Origin: Phytoactinopolyspora alkaliphila
Lineage (GTDB): Bacteria > Actinomycetota > Actinomycetes > Jiangellales > Jiangellaceae
Reading direction: 5' to 3'
DNA length: 64,000 bases
NCBI RefSeq assembly: GCF_010550695.1
Contig: NZ_JAAGOB010000010.1
Location: 158,789-222,788 of the forward strand
The translations under genes were made by a program, and so were the position numbers. Shown piece by piece: positions 44,662 through 54,279 of the stretch. The notes beneath the pieces were generated by a model, which saw nothing but the letters and a program-made list of their open reading frames with translations, searched no databases and had not been told where the DNA came from. How positions within the stretch are numbered: the stretch's first letter is position 1; every line of letters begins with the position of its first letter.

Positions 44662-45618
44662 GTGACCGTGGAGGCGACCACCGCGCGGGTGCTGCGGCTG
44701 CTGGCGCTGCTGCAGCGCCGGCCGAGCTGGACGGCTGTCGAGCTCGCGGCCGAGCTGGATGTCACTGAACGCTCGGTGCGCCGCGACGTGGAGCGGCTGC
44801 GCTCACTCGGATACCCGGTGCGTGCGACATCCGGAGTCGGCGGCGGCTATCAGCTGGGTGCCGGCACCCGGCTTCCGCCGCTGTTGCTCGACGACGACGA
44901 GGCGATCGCGACGGCGGTGTCGTTGCGGATGGCCGCCGGCGGAACTATCGCCGGGGCGGATGAGGCGGCGCTGCGTACGCTGGCCAAGCTCGATCAGGTG
45001 ATGCCGCCGCGCCTGCGGGCCGAGGTGCGCGCCGTTCACGGCGCGACGGATACGCTCACCGGCTCCGGGGTCGCGGTCGACCCGGAGCTGCTGGTGACCC
45101 TTGCCCGGGCGTGCCGGGACGCCGTCCGCGTGCGGTTCCAGTACGCCGGGCGCGGTGGTGACAGCAGCGTGCGCACGGTCGAGCCGGTGCGGATGGTCGC
45201 GACCGGCCGCCGGTGGTACCTGATGGCGTGGGACGTGGACCGTGACGGCTGGCGTACGTTCCGGCTCGACCGGATGCGAGAGCCGACCACCACGACCTGG
45301 CGGTTCCAGCCCCGGGAACATCCCGATCCGGTCGCCTATGTACAGCGGTCGGTGGTCGCGGCGCCGTACCGCTATGTCGCACGGGTGCGAGTACGTGCCG
45401 ATGCCGGCCAGGTCCGGGGAATGGTGCCTCCCTCGGTGGGGCGGGTCGAGGACGGCCGTGACGGCTGGTGCCTGCTGACCACGGGTGGCGACGATCCCGA
45501 GTGGCTGGCGATGCACGTGGCCAGGTTGGGTTTCGACGTGGAGGTCCTCGGGCCGCCCGAGGTGCGTGAAGCCGCTGGGCGACTCGCGCGGAGGCTGGCC
45601 GAGATAGCCGGCACGTGA
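44662..45618 (+). CDS. WYL-domain transcriptional regulator (YafY type)
   Basis: A 318-residue regulator. The DeoR-like winged helix (about 5-65) contains WTAVELAAELDVTERSVRRD, then VERLRSLGYPV. A middle section RLPPLLLDDDEAIATAVSLR is typical of YafY-type proteins. The WYL domain follows (about 145-225), here with RRWYLMAWDVDRDGWRTFRL, so WYL itself is intact. A WCX extension closes the protein. Such regulators sense nucleotides or nucleic acids in several systems, but YafY types mostly control neighbouring genes of mixed function. GTG start, palindrome just upstream. Confidence 0.92.
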   Translation: MTVEATTARVLRLLALLQRRPSWTAVELAAELDVTERSVRRDVERLRSLGYPVRATSGVGGGYQLGAGTRLPPLLLDDDEAIATAVSLRMAAGGTIAGADEAALRTLAKLDQVMPPRLRAEVRAVHGATDTLTGSGVAVDPELLVTLARACRDAVRVRFQYAGRGGDSSVRTVEPVRMVATGRRWYLMAWDVDRDGWRTFRLDRMREPTTTTWRFQPREHPDPVAYVQRSVVAAPYRYVARVRVRADAGQVRGMVPPSVGRVEDGRDGWCLLTTGGDDPEWLAMHVARLGFDVEVLGPPEVREAAGRLARRLAEIAGT

Positions 45619-45646
45619 TCGGCCTGGGGACCACGTGATCGGACTG
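45612..45646. repeat. Two 15-bp direct repeats at the end of the WYL gene
   Basis: CACGTGATCGGCCTG (45612-45626) and CACGTGATCGGACTG (45632-45646) differ at one base and are 20 bp apart. The first includes the WYL stop codon; both lie before the YcaQ-like gene. Confidence 0.5.
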
Positions 45647-45682
45647 AGAGACGTTGTCGGTGCGGATTGATAGCGTCCCTGC

Positions 45683-46897
45683 ATGGCGCATCGAGACAAG
45701 CTGTCCTTGCCGGTCGCGCGGCGAGTGGCGCTCGCCGCCCAGGGGTTCGCCGACGCCCCACCCGCGCGGGCCGACCGCCGGGCACTACGCCGGGTGATCG
45801 ACCGGGTAGGCGTCATCCAGATCGACTCGGTCAACGTCGTATCCCGCTCGCAGTACCTGCCGGTGTTCAGCCGGATCGGCCCGTACTCGCGGGACCTGCT
45901 GGACCAGGCGGCCGGTAAGGCGCCTCGGATGCTGTTCGAGTACTGGGCCCACGAAGCCTCGCTGCTCCCGGTCCGGACCCAGCCGTATCTCCGTCCCCGC
46001 ATGGCCAGGGCGGACGAGGTCGCGTGGGGCCGGATGCGGCGTATCGTGCGTGAGCAGCCCGAGTTCGTTGCGTGGGTCCTCGATGAGATCAAGCGCCTCG
46101 GCCCGGTCACCGCTGGGGAGATCGAGCACGACGCGCCTCGGGTCAAAGACCATTGGGGCTGGAACTGGTCCGACGTGAAGACCGCGCTGGAGTACCTGTT
46201 CTGGGCCGGCGAGGTCACCTCCGCCGGACGCAACGGCTCGTTCGCCCGTCTCTACGACATCCCTGAGCGGGTGCTTCCGCGGGACGTGCTGAACGTGCCC
46301 ACGCCGTCGGACGAGGACGCCCATCGAGAGCTCGTCCGCATCGCCGCCCAGGCACACGGTGTCGGTACCGAGCGGTGCCTCCGGGACTACTTCCGGCTCG
46401 ACGCCGCCAGGGCCCGGCAAGCCATCGGCGAGCTGGTCGAGGATGGGCAGTTGTTGCCGGTGGCGGTGGAGGGATGGCAGCGTCAGGCGTATCTGTACCG
46501 CGACGCCCGCGTGCCCCGGCGAGTCAGCGCCCGGGCATTGCTCAGCCCGTTCGACTCGCTGATCTGGGAACGTGCCCGCACCGAGACGCTCTTCGGCTTC
46601 CGGTACCGGCTGGAGATCTACGTGCCCAAGGAGAAGCGGGTGCACGGGTATTACGTGCTGCCGTTCCTGCTCGGGGACCGGCTCGTGGCGCGGGTGGACC
46701 TCAAGGCGGATCGGCAGGCGAGCGTGCTCCGCGTCCAATCCGCCTGGGCCGAGCCTGACGCACCACCGGAGACCGCCGGTGAGCTCGCGGCGGAGCTGGC
46801 GTCGATGGCGAGCTGGCTCGAGCTCGACGGCGTGGCGGTCGCCGGCTACGGGGACCTGGCCGCGGACCTCGACGCGGTCGTTCGCCACGACACGTAG
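45683..46897 (+). CDS. Winged-helix DNA glycosylase of the YcaQ/AlkX (HTH_42) family
   Basis: A 404-residue protein of the HTH_42 family. The conserved QxD motif appears as [20 protein letters not shown] near residues 45-65, and [12 protein letters not shown] follows; in YcaQ the catalytic Q-hydrophobic-D motif is at the equivalent place. Family members remove alkylated bases and unhook interstrand cross-links. Three winged-helix modules are predicted along the chain. No signal peptide. It stands between the WYL regulator and the divergently oriented GNAT gene; the WYL protein may regulate it, being immediately upstream. Confidence 0.87.
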   Translation: MAHRDKLSLPVARRVALAAQGFADAPPARADRRALRRVIDRVGVIQIDSVNVVSRSQYLPVFSRIGPYSRDLLDQAAGKAPRMLFEYWAHEASLLPVRTQPYLRPRMARADEVAWGRMRRIVREQPEFVAWVLDEIKRLGPVTAGEIEHDAPRVKDHWGWNWSDVKTALEYLFWAGEVTSAGRNGSFARLYDIPERVLPRDVLNVPTPSDEDAHRELVRIAAQAHGVGTERCLRDYFRLDAARARQAIGELVEDGQLLPVAVEGWQRQAYLYRDARVPRRVSARALLSPFDSLIWERARTETLFGFRYRLEIYVPKEKRVHGYYVLPFLLGDRLVARVDLKADRQASVLRVQSAWAEPDAPPETAGELAAELASMASWLELDGVAVAGYGDLAADLDAVVRHDT

Positions 46898-46928
46898 GCC
46901 GGTTCGCCGCGACGTAGGTTGCTCGTCG

Positions 46929-48062
46929 TTATTCGAACTCGTCCGCGAGCAGGTCGTAGCGGAGGTGGTCGGAGTACGGGCCGTCCAGCAGCGGGGCCGT
47001 CGCACGCTCCACCCCGCTGTACCGGAAACCCAGGCGCTCGATGACCTTGCGGGAGCCCTCGTTCCCGGCGGCGTGCTCCACCACCAGCCGCCGCAGGCCC
47101 AGGCCGCCCTCGCGATCGGAGACGAAGGCGTGGCGGACCATCAGCCGCGCGGCCTCGGACGCTACGCCCGCGCCGCGCGCTGCCGGATGGACCATATATC
47201 CGATCACGCCCTGGTCCGGATGCGGTCCGGTCAGTCGCAACGAGAACGAGCCCATAGCCGGCCCATTCGCATCTGTAGCCGCGGCCCAGGTGACGGCCTG
47301 CCCCGTCGCCGCTTTCTCGCGTGCCCGGACGATGAACTCAAGCGCGTCCTCGCGCGAATAGTCACGTGGAAGCAGGCTGAGCCACCGTTGCGACTCCGCG
47401 TCCCGGGCGGCCTCGGTGATGGTGTCGGCGTCGGACTCCTCGAACGGGCGCAGGGTCACCCGGCTGCCGTGGATCGTCGGGATGTCGAGCCAGCGAGTAC
47501 GCGGCCGCATCGGCTCGCCTGGCAGCAGCGTGGCGACCCAGGCGTCGCGACGGACGCCGCGCTGCGTCTGTCCACCGCGTACCAGGCCGTCGTGACGAAA
47601 GCCGGTGGCCCAGGCCACCCGTCGCGACGCCCAGTTGCCGTCGTAGGCCCACCAGATCAGGTGGGTGAGGTTCACCTGCGGATCGCTGAACAGCCGGGTC
47701 GCGATGGCGCGGACGGACTCGGACACCATGCCGCGACGCCGAGCCCGCTTGTCGAGCCAGAACCCGATCTCGCCCCTGCCGTCCCCGGAGAGGGTTACGC
47801 CGATCATCCCCATCAGCGCCCTCGTGTCCGGATCACGCATCGCCCAGTTCAGCGACGTGCCGGTCTGCCAGCCCTCGGGGACCAGGTGCCGGACGAACGT
47901 CGCCGCATGATCCCGGATATATGGGGACGGCACCGTGGTCCAGTCCCGGATATCCGGATCCTGGCACAGCATGGTGATGCGATCGATGTCGTCGGCATCG
48001 GGTGTGGACAGGACGACGTGGTCGCCTTTGAGCTCGAACGGCCTCACATCCGTATCCTGCAC
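46929..48062 (-). CDS. Tandem-GNAT N-acetyltransferase
   Basis: A protein of about 377 residues made of two RimJ/RimL-like GNAT domains. Domain 1 (about 5-185) has EIGFWLDKRARRRGMVSESV; domain 2 (about 195-377) has GYMVHPAARGAGVASEAARL, each the acetyl-CoA binding A motif. A starting GTG at 48062 gives the natural N terminus MQDTDVRPFELKG; GTG 48068 and TTG 48083 are alternatives, and no clear ribosome binding site settles it. It probably acetylates an amino group of a protein or small molecule. It is divergent from secA with a 204-bp shared upstream region. Confidence 0.85.
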   Translation of the reverse strand: MQDTDVRPFELKGDHVVLSTPDADDIDRITMLCQDPDIRDWTTVPSPYIRDHAATFVRHLVPEGWQTGTSLNWAMRDPDTRALMGMIGVTLSGDGRGEIGFWLDKRARRRGMVSESVRAIATRLFSDPQVNLTHLIWWAYDGNWASRRVAWATGFRHDGLVRGGQTQRGVRRDAWVATLLPGEPMRPRTRWLDIPTIHGSRVTLRPFEESDADTITEAARDAESQRWLSLLPRDYSREDALEFIVRAREKAATGQAVTWAAATDANGPAMGSFSLRLTGPHPDQGVIGYMVHPAARGAGVASEAARLMVRHAFVSDREGGLGLRRLVVEHAAGNEGSRKVIERLGFRYSGVERATAPLLDGPYSDHLRYDLLADEFE

Positions 48063-48266
48063 GGACACAGCGGTACAGGCCAATGGAAATACGACTGGAC
48101 ACGGGACGGCGGGCGCAGCCGCCGGTCCCCGCCGGATTCGGGCACTCTGCCGGTCGCCAAGACGTTACCTTTGCGGCGACTGCGACGTACCATGGTTCGT
48201 TGGGTCCGCCTATGCTGGGCCTCTCGCCGCTTCGCAGAAAAACCTGTCGTCTAGGAGTTGACCCGC

Positions 48267-51104
48267 GTGCCCGTTCTGCTCGACAAGATTCTCCGCGCCG
48301 GGGAAGGCAAGACCCTCAAGCGCCTCGAAGCGATAGTGAAACAGGTCAACAGCATCGAAGAGGACTTCGTCGATCTCTCCGACGACGAGCTTCGCGGCCA
48401 TACGGAGGAGTACCGAAAGCGCCTCGCCGACGGTGAGACGCTCGACGACCTCCTGCCGGAAGCCTTCGCGACGGTCCGGGAGGCGGCGAAGCGCGCCCTC
48501 GGACAGCGGCACTTCGACGTCCAGATCATGGGTGGCGCGGCCCTGCACCTCGGCAACATCGCCGAGATGAAAACCGGTGAGGGTAAGACCCTGGTGGCCA
48601 CGCTGCCGTCCTACCTCAACGCGCTGTCCGGAGACGGCGTGCACATCGTGACGGTCAACGATTACCTGGCCCGCTTCCACGCCGAGTGGATGGGCCGTGT
48701 CCACCGGTTCCTCGGGCTCGAGGTCGGTGTCATCCTCAACGGCTTGACCCCGTCGCAGCGGCGAGAAGCGTACGCCGCCGACATCACCTACGGCACCAAC
48801 AACGAATTCGGCTTCGACTACCTCCGGGACAACATGGCCCAGCGCCTGGAGGACATGGTCCAGCGCGGGCACAGCTTCGCCATCGTCGACGAGGTCGACT
48901 CCATCCTCATCGACGAGGCGCGGACGCCGCTGATCATCTCCGGTCCAGCGGACCAGCCCACCAAGTGGTACGGCGAGTTCGCCAAGATCGCCCAGCGGCT
49001 GCGCAAGGACACCGACTACGAGGTCGATGAGAAGAAGCGCACCGTCGGCATCCTGGAGCCCGGCATCGAGCGGGTGGAGGACTGGCTCGGCATCGAGAAC
49101 CTCTACGAGAGTGCCAACACGCCGCTCATCCAGTACCTCAACAACTCCATCAAGGCCAAGGAGCTCTACCGCCGGGACAAGGAATACGTCGTGGTGGACG
49201 GAGACGTCCTGATAGTCGACGAGCACACCGGCCGAGTCCTCGGCGGCCGCCGCTACAACGAGGGCATGCACCAGGCCATCGAGGCGAAGGAAGGGGTGGA
49301 GATCAAGCAGGAGAACCAGACGCTGGCCTCGGTCACCCTGCAGAACTACTTCCGTCTCTACGACAAGCTGTCCGGCATGACCGGTACCGCGATGACCGAG
49401 GCCAGCGAGTTCGACAAGATCTACAGCCTCGGCGTGGTGCCGATCCCGCCGAACCGCCCGCTGGCTCGCATCGACAACGACGACCTCATCTACCGGACCG
49501 AGGACGCGAAGCTCGTGGCCGTCGTCGACGACATCGCCGAGCGGCACAAGAAGGGCCAGCCGGTGCTGGTCGGCACCACCAGCGTCGAGAAGTCCGAGCG
49601 GCTCTCCCAGCTGCTGCGCAAGCAAGGCGTCCCCCACGAAGTGCTCAACGCCAAGCAGCACGACCGGGAGGCCGCGATCATCGCCCAGGCCGGTCGTCGG
49701 GGTGCGGTCACCGTCGCCACCAACATGGCCGGCCGAGGCACCGACATCATGCTCGGCGGAAACCACGAGTTCATGGCCGCCGCAGAGCTGAAGCAGCGGG
49801 GACTCGACGCAGCGGAGGACCCGGAGGAGTATTCGGCAGCCGAACCGGCCGTGCTGGAGAAGTACGAGGCTCAGGTGTCGGCCGAGCGCGACGAAGTACG
49901 CCAACTGGGCGGGCTGTACGTCCTCGGTACCGAGCGGCACGAGTCCCGCCGGATCGACAACCAGTTGCGAGGCCGCTCCGGCCGGCAGGGCGACCCGGGC
50001 GAGTCGCGCTTCTACCTGTCGCTGCAGGACGACCTGATGCGGCTGTTCAAGTCCGAGTGGGTCGAGATGATCATGCGGACCCTCAACCAGCCCGACGACG
50101 CGCCGATCGAGCACAAGCGGGTCAGCAGCGCGGTGAAGGGCGCCCAGGCGCAGCGCGAGGCACAGAGCTTCGAGATGCGCAAGGACGTGCTGAAGTACGA
50201 CGACGTCCTGAACGTGCAGCGCAAGCTCGTCTACGAGGAGCGCCGCCGCGTCCTCGGCGGTGAGGACCTGCACGAGCAGGTGCTGAGCATGATCGACGAC
50301 GCCGTCACCGGCTACGTGGCCGGAGCCACCAGCGGTGGATACCCGGAGACGTGGGATCTGGAGGAGCTCTGGACGGCGCTGGGCACTCTCTACCCGGTCT
50401 CCGTCGAGGCCGAAGCAGTGGTCGAGGAAGCCGGCGGCCGGGAACGGCTCACCGCTCACCTGCTGTCGGAGAAGCTCGTCGCCGACGCGCGCGCGGCCTA
50501 CGCGGCGCGCGAGGAGTCGCTCGGCTCGGAGGTGATGCGCGAGGTGGAACGCCGCGTCCTGCTCAACGTGATCGACCGGAAGTGGCGCGAGCACCTGTAC
50601 GAGATGGACTACCTGCGAGAGGGCATCGGCCTGCGCGCGTTCGCGCAGAAGCAGCCGCTCGTCGAGTACCAGCGTGAAGGCTTCGACCTGTTCACCGCGA
50701 TGATGGACGGCATCAAGGAAGAATCGGTCCGGCTGGTCTTCAACCTCGAAGTCCAGGTGAAGAAGCGCGACGGCGATGCGGCCCCCGAAGGCGCGGAGGG
50801 CGGCGAGGCTGCGCCCGTGGTCGAGGCCAAGGGTCTCGCCCCGGTACAGCGGCCTGCTCAGTTGCAGTACACCGCACCTACTGTCGACGGAGATGCCGGA
50901 GTCCAGCGGCGGACCGAACGAAGCGCCGCCGTGGCATCGGGTGCCGGTGGTGCGCGTGGAGCGCACGCCGCCGCGGAGCCCGGCGAGTCCGGCGCGGGCG
51001 GCGAGTTCGAGGGCGTCTCCCGCAACGCGCTGTGCCCCTGCGGGTCCGGCAAGAAGTTCAAGCGTTGCCATGGAGATCCGAAGCAGCGCGCCGCGATGAA
51101 CTGA
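48267..51104 (+). CDS. secA: Preprotein translocase ATPase SecA
   Basis: Motor of Sec protein export at the membrane; 945 residues. Motifs: Walker [15 protein letters not shown] (about 100), DEAD box [12 protein letters not shown] (about 210), the second helicase half with [17 protein letters not shown] (about 490-506), and the C-terminal zinc-binding SEC-C motif [15 protein letters not shown] low-complexity linker (about 845-915) precedes the zinc motif. GTG 48267 has AGGAG at the right distance; TTG 48258 overlaps that site and is unlikely. Neighbourhood with hpf upstream and an Rv3235-like gene downstream is the actinobacterial SecA1 context. Confidence 0.97.
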   Translation: MPVLLDKILRAGEGKTLKRLEAIVKQVNSIEEDFVDLSDDELRGHTEEYRKRLADGETLDDLLPEAFATVREAAKRALGQRHFDVQIMGGAALHLGNIAEMKTGEGKTLVATLPSYLNALSGDGVHIVTVNDYLARFHAEWMGRVHRFLGLEVGVILNGLTPSQRREAYAADITYGTNNEFGFDYLRDNMAQRLEDMVQRGHSFAIVDEVDSILIDEARTPLIISGPADQPTKWYGEFAKIAQRLRKDTDYEVDEKKRTVGILEPGIERVEDWLGIENLYESANTPLIQYLNNSIKAKELYRRDKEYVVVDGDVLIVDEHTGRVLGGRRYNEGMHQAIEAKEGVEIKQENQTLASVTLQNYFRLYDKLSGMTGTAMTEASEFDKIYSLGVVPIPPNRPLARIDNDDLIYRTEDAKLVAVVDDIAERHKKGQPVLVGTTSVEKSERLSQLLRKQGVPHEVLNAKQHDREAAIIAQAGRRGAVTVATNMAGRGTDIMLGGNHEFMAAAELKQRGLDAAEDPEEYSAAEPAVLEKYEAQVSAERDEVRQLGGLYVLGTERHESRRIDNQLRGRSGRQGDPGESRFYLSLQDDLMRLFKSEWVEMIMRTLNQPDDAPIEHKRVSSAVKGAQAQREAQSFEMRKDVLKYDDVLNVQRKLVYEERRRVLGGEDLHEQVLSMIDDAVTGYVAGATSGGYPETWDLEELWTALGTLYPVSVEAEAVVEEAGGRERLTAHLLSEKLVADARAAYAAREESLGSEVMREVERRVLLNVIDRKWREHLYEMDYLREGIGLRAFAQKQPLVEYQREGFDLFTAMMDGIKEESVRLVFNLEVQVKKRDGDAAPEGAEGGEAAPVVEAKGLAPVQRPAQLQYTAPTVDGDAGVQRRTERSAAVASGAGGARGAHAAAEPGESGAGGEFEGVSRNALCPCGSGKKFKRCHGDPKQRAAMN

Positions 51105-51190
51105 TCTCACCTGCCGCTGTTCGGCCGGTCGCGGGTCGGGTCCTTTCTGCCGACCGTCCGGGCGACGGAGATCTCCTCTGCCGACTGCTC

Positions 51191-51222
51191 AGGGGCTGCG
51201 CGGTGACGCATGCGCAGCCCCT
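51191..51222 (+). terminator. Probable secA terminator
   Basis: A perfect 10-bp inverted repeat, AGGGGCTGCG (51191-51200) and CGCAGCCCCT (51213-51222), with a 12-nt loop, about 87 bp behind the secA stop. No T-tract. Confidence 0.55.
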
Positions 51223-51263
51223 CGTGCCGCACGGTGACGCATGCGCAACCCCTCGTGCCGCAC
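51202..51263. repeat. 31-bp tandem duplication
   Basis: Two adjacent 31-bp units (51202-51232, 51233-51263) begin GGTGACGCATGCGCA and end CTCGTGCCGCAC; they differ only at one base (G/A). The first unit includes the right arm of the secA terminator hairpin, so the second provides a spare right arm. Confidence 0.85.
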
Positions 51264-51474
51264 GCTTCTCCCCGCGGCGCACTCCCATGCGCTCCTTCCT
51301 GCACAGACCCCTTAGAGCGGGTCCTTCAGAGCGGCAACATTCCATGCGGCAGCTGTGGTGATCGCTGTGTGAATTCCGGCCGGTGTATCCGGGCCGGCGC
51401 GGTCGTGCGACATGCCGTGTGAGGCGGCGCCGGTCGGGGCGGTCGGAACCACCACGGCAGGGCACGCACCCGGT

Positions 51475-51586
51475 GTGAAGATCACCGTGGAAGGATCTGC
51501 CCTATAAAACGCCCTGGTCGCGCGTGCCGTGAAGATCATCGTGCAAGAAAGTGCCGCTTGGCGGCGGGTCGTGAAGATCGTCGTGG
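51475..51586. repeat. Three spaced 16-bp direct repeats before the SGNH gene
   Basis: GTGAAGATCACCGTGG (51475), GTGAAGATCATCGTGC (51529) and GTGAAGATCGTCGTGG (51571) share GTGAAGATC and CGTG. Spacings are 54 and 42 bp. They lie 100-210 bp upstream of the SGNH hydrolase start, where regulator sites could act. Confidence 0.65.
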
Positions 51587-51684
51587 TTGTTCTGACCGAG
51601 GGGAGCGCCGGCGCGGCTGCGGGGCGGCCGTGCATTGGGCCGAACGTGTGTCGCGGAGCGGCTGGGTCCTTTATGGTCGGTGGT

Positions 51685-52674
51685 ATGGCGGCGGGGTCGA
51701 GAGTGAAGTGGCCGGCCGGTCCGTCGCGGCCTCGGGTTCGTCGTACCTGGACCTGGACGTCCGTCGTCGCGTGCGTGGCGGCGGTGACCGTATACGCGGG
51801 CAGCGCGGCGTCGGCATCGCCGTCGGCGGTGGGTGAGGGTCTCGGGAGCCTTGAGGCGAAGGTCGTCCGCGACGCGCCGGCGGGCGTGGTCTCACTTGGA
51901 GACTCGTACTCGTCCGGCTTGGGCGTCGGCACCTACGACGACGACTGCGACCGCACGCCGCAGTCGTGGGGCATGCTCATCTTCGACGACGACGTGTCCG
52001 CGTCCGATCGCCTGACGCTGGCCTGCTCCGGCGCGGACATCGCTGAGGTCTACGATCAGCTTGAGGAACTGGAAAGACTCGGCGGGACAGGCGGCCGCCT
52101 GATCACCCTCACGGTGGGCGGTAACGACATCGGCTTCGCCAGTGAACTCGCCAACTGCTTCGTGCCCTTCGTGGGGTGTGACTCCCGTGAAGCTGTTCTC
52201 CGAGCCGAGATCGAGGCGCTCGTCGATCCGCTGACCGATCTCTACCGGGCTGTTCAAGCGGCCGCTCCCGGCGACGAGGTGATCGTCGGCGGCTATCCGC
52301 TCCTCGTGCCGGACCCGGCCGTACGGGACAGCTGCCGGGCGCTCACGCCGCTGTTGACCACGGCCGAGCGGGAGATGATCCGGCGGCTCGGAACAGCGCT
52401 GAACCAGGTGATCGACGAGGCGGCGACCGCAGCCGGGGTGAGGTCCGCCGGCGCACACCTGGAGACCACCTTCGACGGTCGCGAAGCCTGCGCCAACGGA
52501 CCCGACGACTGGATCAACGGCCTGAAGCTGAGCTGGCCGTTCGGCGGTACCGAGGAGGAATGGGAGAAGCGCTGGGGCATCGCCGCCACGTTCGTGCGCG
52601 ACTCCTTCCACCCGAACGCGGCAGGCCAGCGCGGCTATGCGGACGCGTTCGCCCAGGTATGGTCGCGGTCCTAG
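51685..52674 (+). CDS. Secreted SGNH/GDSL-type esterase or lipase
   Basis: Exported hydrolase of 329 residues. A signal peptide with basic N region (RPRVRR) and hydrophobic core covers about residues 1-46. The SGNH blocks are visible: Ser74 in SLGDSYSSG (block I), GGNDIGF (block III, with the Asn), and the catalytic pair in DSFHPN with Asp306 and His309 (block V). Cysteine pairs are present, as in Streptomyces secreted lipases of this type. Substrate may be a lipid or acylated polysaccharide. ATG 51685 is chosen because it starts a normal signal peptide; ATG 51673 is possible. Confidence 0.9.
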   Translation: MAAGSRVKWPAGPSRPRVRRTWTWTSVVACVAAVTVYAGSAASASPSAVGEGLGSLEAKVVRDAPAGVVSLGDSYSSGLGVGTYDDDCDRTPQSWGMLIFDDDVSASDRLTLACSGADIAEVYDQLEELERLGGTGGRLITLTVGGNDIGFASELANCFVPFVGCDSREAVLRAEIEALVDPLTDLYRAVQAAAPGDEVIVGGYPLLVPDPAVRDSCRALTPLLTTAEREMIRRLGTALNQVIDEAATAAGVRSAGAHLETTFDGREACANGPDDWINGLKLSWPFGGTEEEWEKRWGIAATFVRDSFHPNAAGQRGYADAFAQVWSRS

Positions 52675-52743
52675 CGTCCTGATGCAGCGCCCTCCACCAA
52701 TGTCCGGACCAGCGCCCGGCGCCCTTGGCGGGGTGGTTCTCGG

Positions 52744-53301
52744 TCACACAAGATCGAGCGCGGTGCACAGCCAGCGCCTGTCCCTCATTTCGAAGCGCAT
52801 CGCCAGCGCCCGGGCGCGTGGGCCCTCCTGGATCACCACCGCAGCCTCGAAGACCTGGGGGCGCACGTCGCAGACCCGCAGGGACCGGACCGACGGCGTG
52901 GCGGCAGCGGAGACCCGCCGCCGTACCGCACGTTCCGACAGCGACGCGTACACATCGCTGCTGGTCCAGCGCAGCAGCTGAGACAGGGCTCGCTGCCCGT
53001 ACAGGGCCTCCACTGCCCATACCGCGAACCGGGCGCACCAGTGCTGGGGCTCGGCCGGGCCTGTGGCCCTGCCGCCCGGTGGGCCGGCGGCACCGGGTCT
53101 GCCAGGGCGCGTGCGTGCGGACCGCCTGGACGTCGTGACGCTGAGTGGGAGAGTGCCCTGCAGAGCGTGCTCGGTAGCTCCTCCGGTCGGCGGTGCCGGC
53201 GCGCGTTGCGGCGTGATGCCCAGTTCGTCGTCGAACGGGGGATTCTGTGGTGGAACCGGAAGTCTTCTCGGCCCCTTCGAGGGGGACAGGTGGCGCGGCA
53301 T
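52744..53301 (-). CDS. Rv3235-family protein (DUF6459)
   Basis: A 185-residue cytoplasmic protein resembling the conserved Rv3235-type family found near secA in actinobacteria. The first ~85 residues are low-complexity and rich in Pro and Arg; the conserved part begins around WCARFAVWAVEALYGQRALS and continues to the C-terminal RFEMRDRRWLCTALDLV, a segment with tryptophans typical of the family. Function unknown. ATG 53301 follows GAAGGAGACCCACG. It lies 17 bp behind the LysM gene on the same strand, so the two form an operon. Confidence 0.85.
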   Translation of the reverse strand: MPRHLSPSKGPRRLPVPPQNPPFDDELGITPQRAPAPPTGGATEHALQGTLPLSVTTSRRSARTRPGRPGAAGPPGGRATGPAEPQHWCARFAVWAVEALYGQRALSQLLRWTSSDVYASLSERAVRRRVSAAATPSVRSLRVCDVRPQVFEAAVVIQEGPRARALAMRFEMRDRRWLCTALDLV

Positions 53302-53318
53302 CGTGGGTCTCCTTCGAG

Positions 53319-54143
53319 TCAGTGGTGCGTGGGCGGGGTCAGGCGCATGCCGGGATGGACCAGGTCGGGGTCTTCGCCGATCACCGAGCGATTCGCGGCG
53401 AACCAGCGGCGCCATTCGGCGGTGATCTCGGCCGGCGTCGGAGGGGCGGGCGATGGTCGGGCGCGTCGCAGATGGTGATCCGCGATGCTCCACAGGGTTT
53501 GGCCTCTTTCGACGACGATGTGCTGCGTGCTTGCCTGCTCCGGCGGTGTGTCGTCGGGCATCGTCCGGTCCTCAGGCGGCGCCCCGTCCTCCGGATCGTC
53601 CGCCGGCGGCCGGTCCAGAACCACCGGTGTGACCACTTGCGGGCGCCCGACGCCCGGAAGGCCGGATGCTCCGTCCGCGCCGTCGGCACAGGCTCCGCCA
53701 GCGCGGGCCGCTGAGACCGATACGGCGTGCACCGGCCACGGCGCCCCGCCGTCCCCGGAGCCGGAGGCCGTGGTGGCGGAGGCCATGGGTGTCGCGACCA
53801 CCAGCACTCCAAGGGTTGCCGGGAGCAGCCGGTGCAGCATCCGTGGTGTGATCCGCCGTGCGCACCGCATTGCCAGCCGTCCTGCCCTGCCCGGCAGAGT
53901 GGCCAGCATCACGGCGACTGTGACGAACATGAGCCAGCCGATCACGAGGGACGCTGTCCCGCCGCATGCCACGGCGATCAGCTCTTCGTAACCGGCGGTG
54001 CCGTTGGTGACTGCCCTGACTGGATGCTCCAGTGACCAGCGCAGCACGGCAGCCGCGCCGGCGAGCCCGCCGAGAAGCACGCCCTCGTCGCGTCCGACAC
54101 CGTGGCGCCAGGCGTGGTGATCGCTTCTGTGATGTGTAGCCAT
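53319..54143 (-). CDS. LysM-domain membrane protein
   Basis: A 274-residue protein. Membrane segments lie near residues 20-35, 55-80 and 100-125 (ASLVIGWLMFVTVAVMLATL in the second). A disordered Pro/Ala/Gly-rich stretch follows, and a LysM-type peptidoglycan-binding module (about 205-270) with IVVERGQTLWSIADHHL at its start and NRSVIGEDPDLVHPGMRL at its end. It probably attaches to the cell wall, extracytoplasmic at its C terminus. The start has GAAGG upstream. Paired direct repeats GTTTACTT lie just upstream of the ATG. First gene of the operon with the Rv3235-like protein. Confidence 0.87.
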   Translation of the reverse strand: MATHHRSDHHAWRHGVGRDEGVLLGGLAGAAAVLRWSLEHPVRAVTNGTAGYEELIAVACGGTASLVIGWLMFVTVAVMLATLPGRAGRLAMRCARRITPRMLHRLLPATLGVLVVATPMASATTASGSGDGGAPWPVHAVSVSAARAGGACADGADGASGLPGVGRPQVVTPVVLDRPPADDPEDGAPPEDRTMPDDTPPEQASTQHIVVERGQTLWSIADHHLRRARPSPAPPTPAEITAEWRRWFAANRSVIGEDPDLVHPGMRLTPPTHH

Positions 54144-54154
54144 CGTTGACCTTC

Positions 54155-54172
54155 GTTTACTTGTGTTTACTT
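54155..54172. promoter_or_regulatory. Direct repeat GTTTACTT-N2-GTTTACTT upstream of the LysM gene
   Basis: Two identical 8-mers, GTTTACTT (54155-54162 and 54165-54172), start 10 bp apart, about one DNA turn, in an AT-rich patch 11 bp before the ATG of the minus-strand LysM gene. A TTGACG at 54211-54206 could be its -35 element. The layout suits a regulator that binds as a head-to-tail dimer (BldC/excisionase-like). Confidence 0.45.
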
Positions 54173-54279
54173 CTGACAACGATGAAACAGCCTCGGGAAG
54201 CGGTTCGTCAAGGGTGGACTTGAACCAGCACTCCCTGGAGGTCTGAGAGCTCGACGCCGCCCGGGTATACGGTCGTCCG

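Larger units (their letters stand above)
51105..51684. other. 580-bp gene-free region behind secA
   Basis: No convincing gene is seen, although the frame upstream of the SGNH gene is open for about 50 codons without a ribosome binding site. The region holds a secA terminator hairpin (51191-51222), a 31-bp tandem duplication overlapping it (51202-51263), and three spaced copies of GTGAAGATC(A/G)(C/T)CGTG (51475-51586) ahead of the SGNH gene, which presumably contains its promoter. Confidence 0.6.

Noticed and set aside
48210-51110. 966-codon open frame antisense to secA
   Set aside because: Shadow of SecA codon bias; the SecA motifs on the plus strand are intact and the antisense product shows no recognisable domain.
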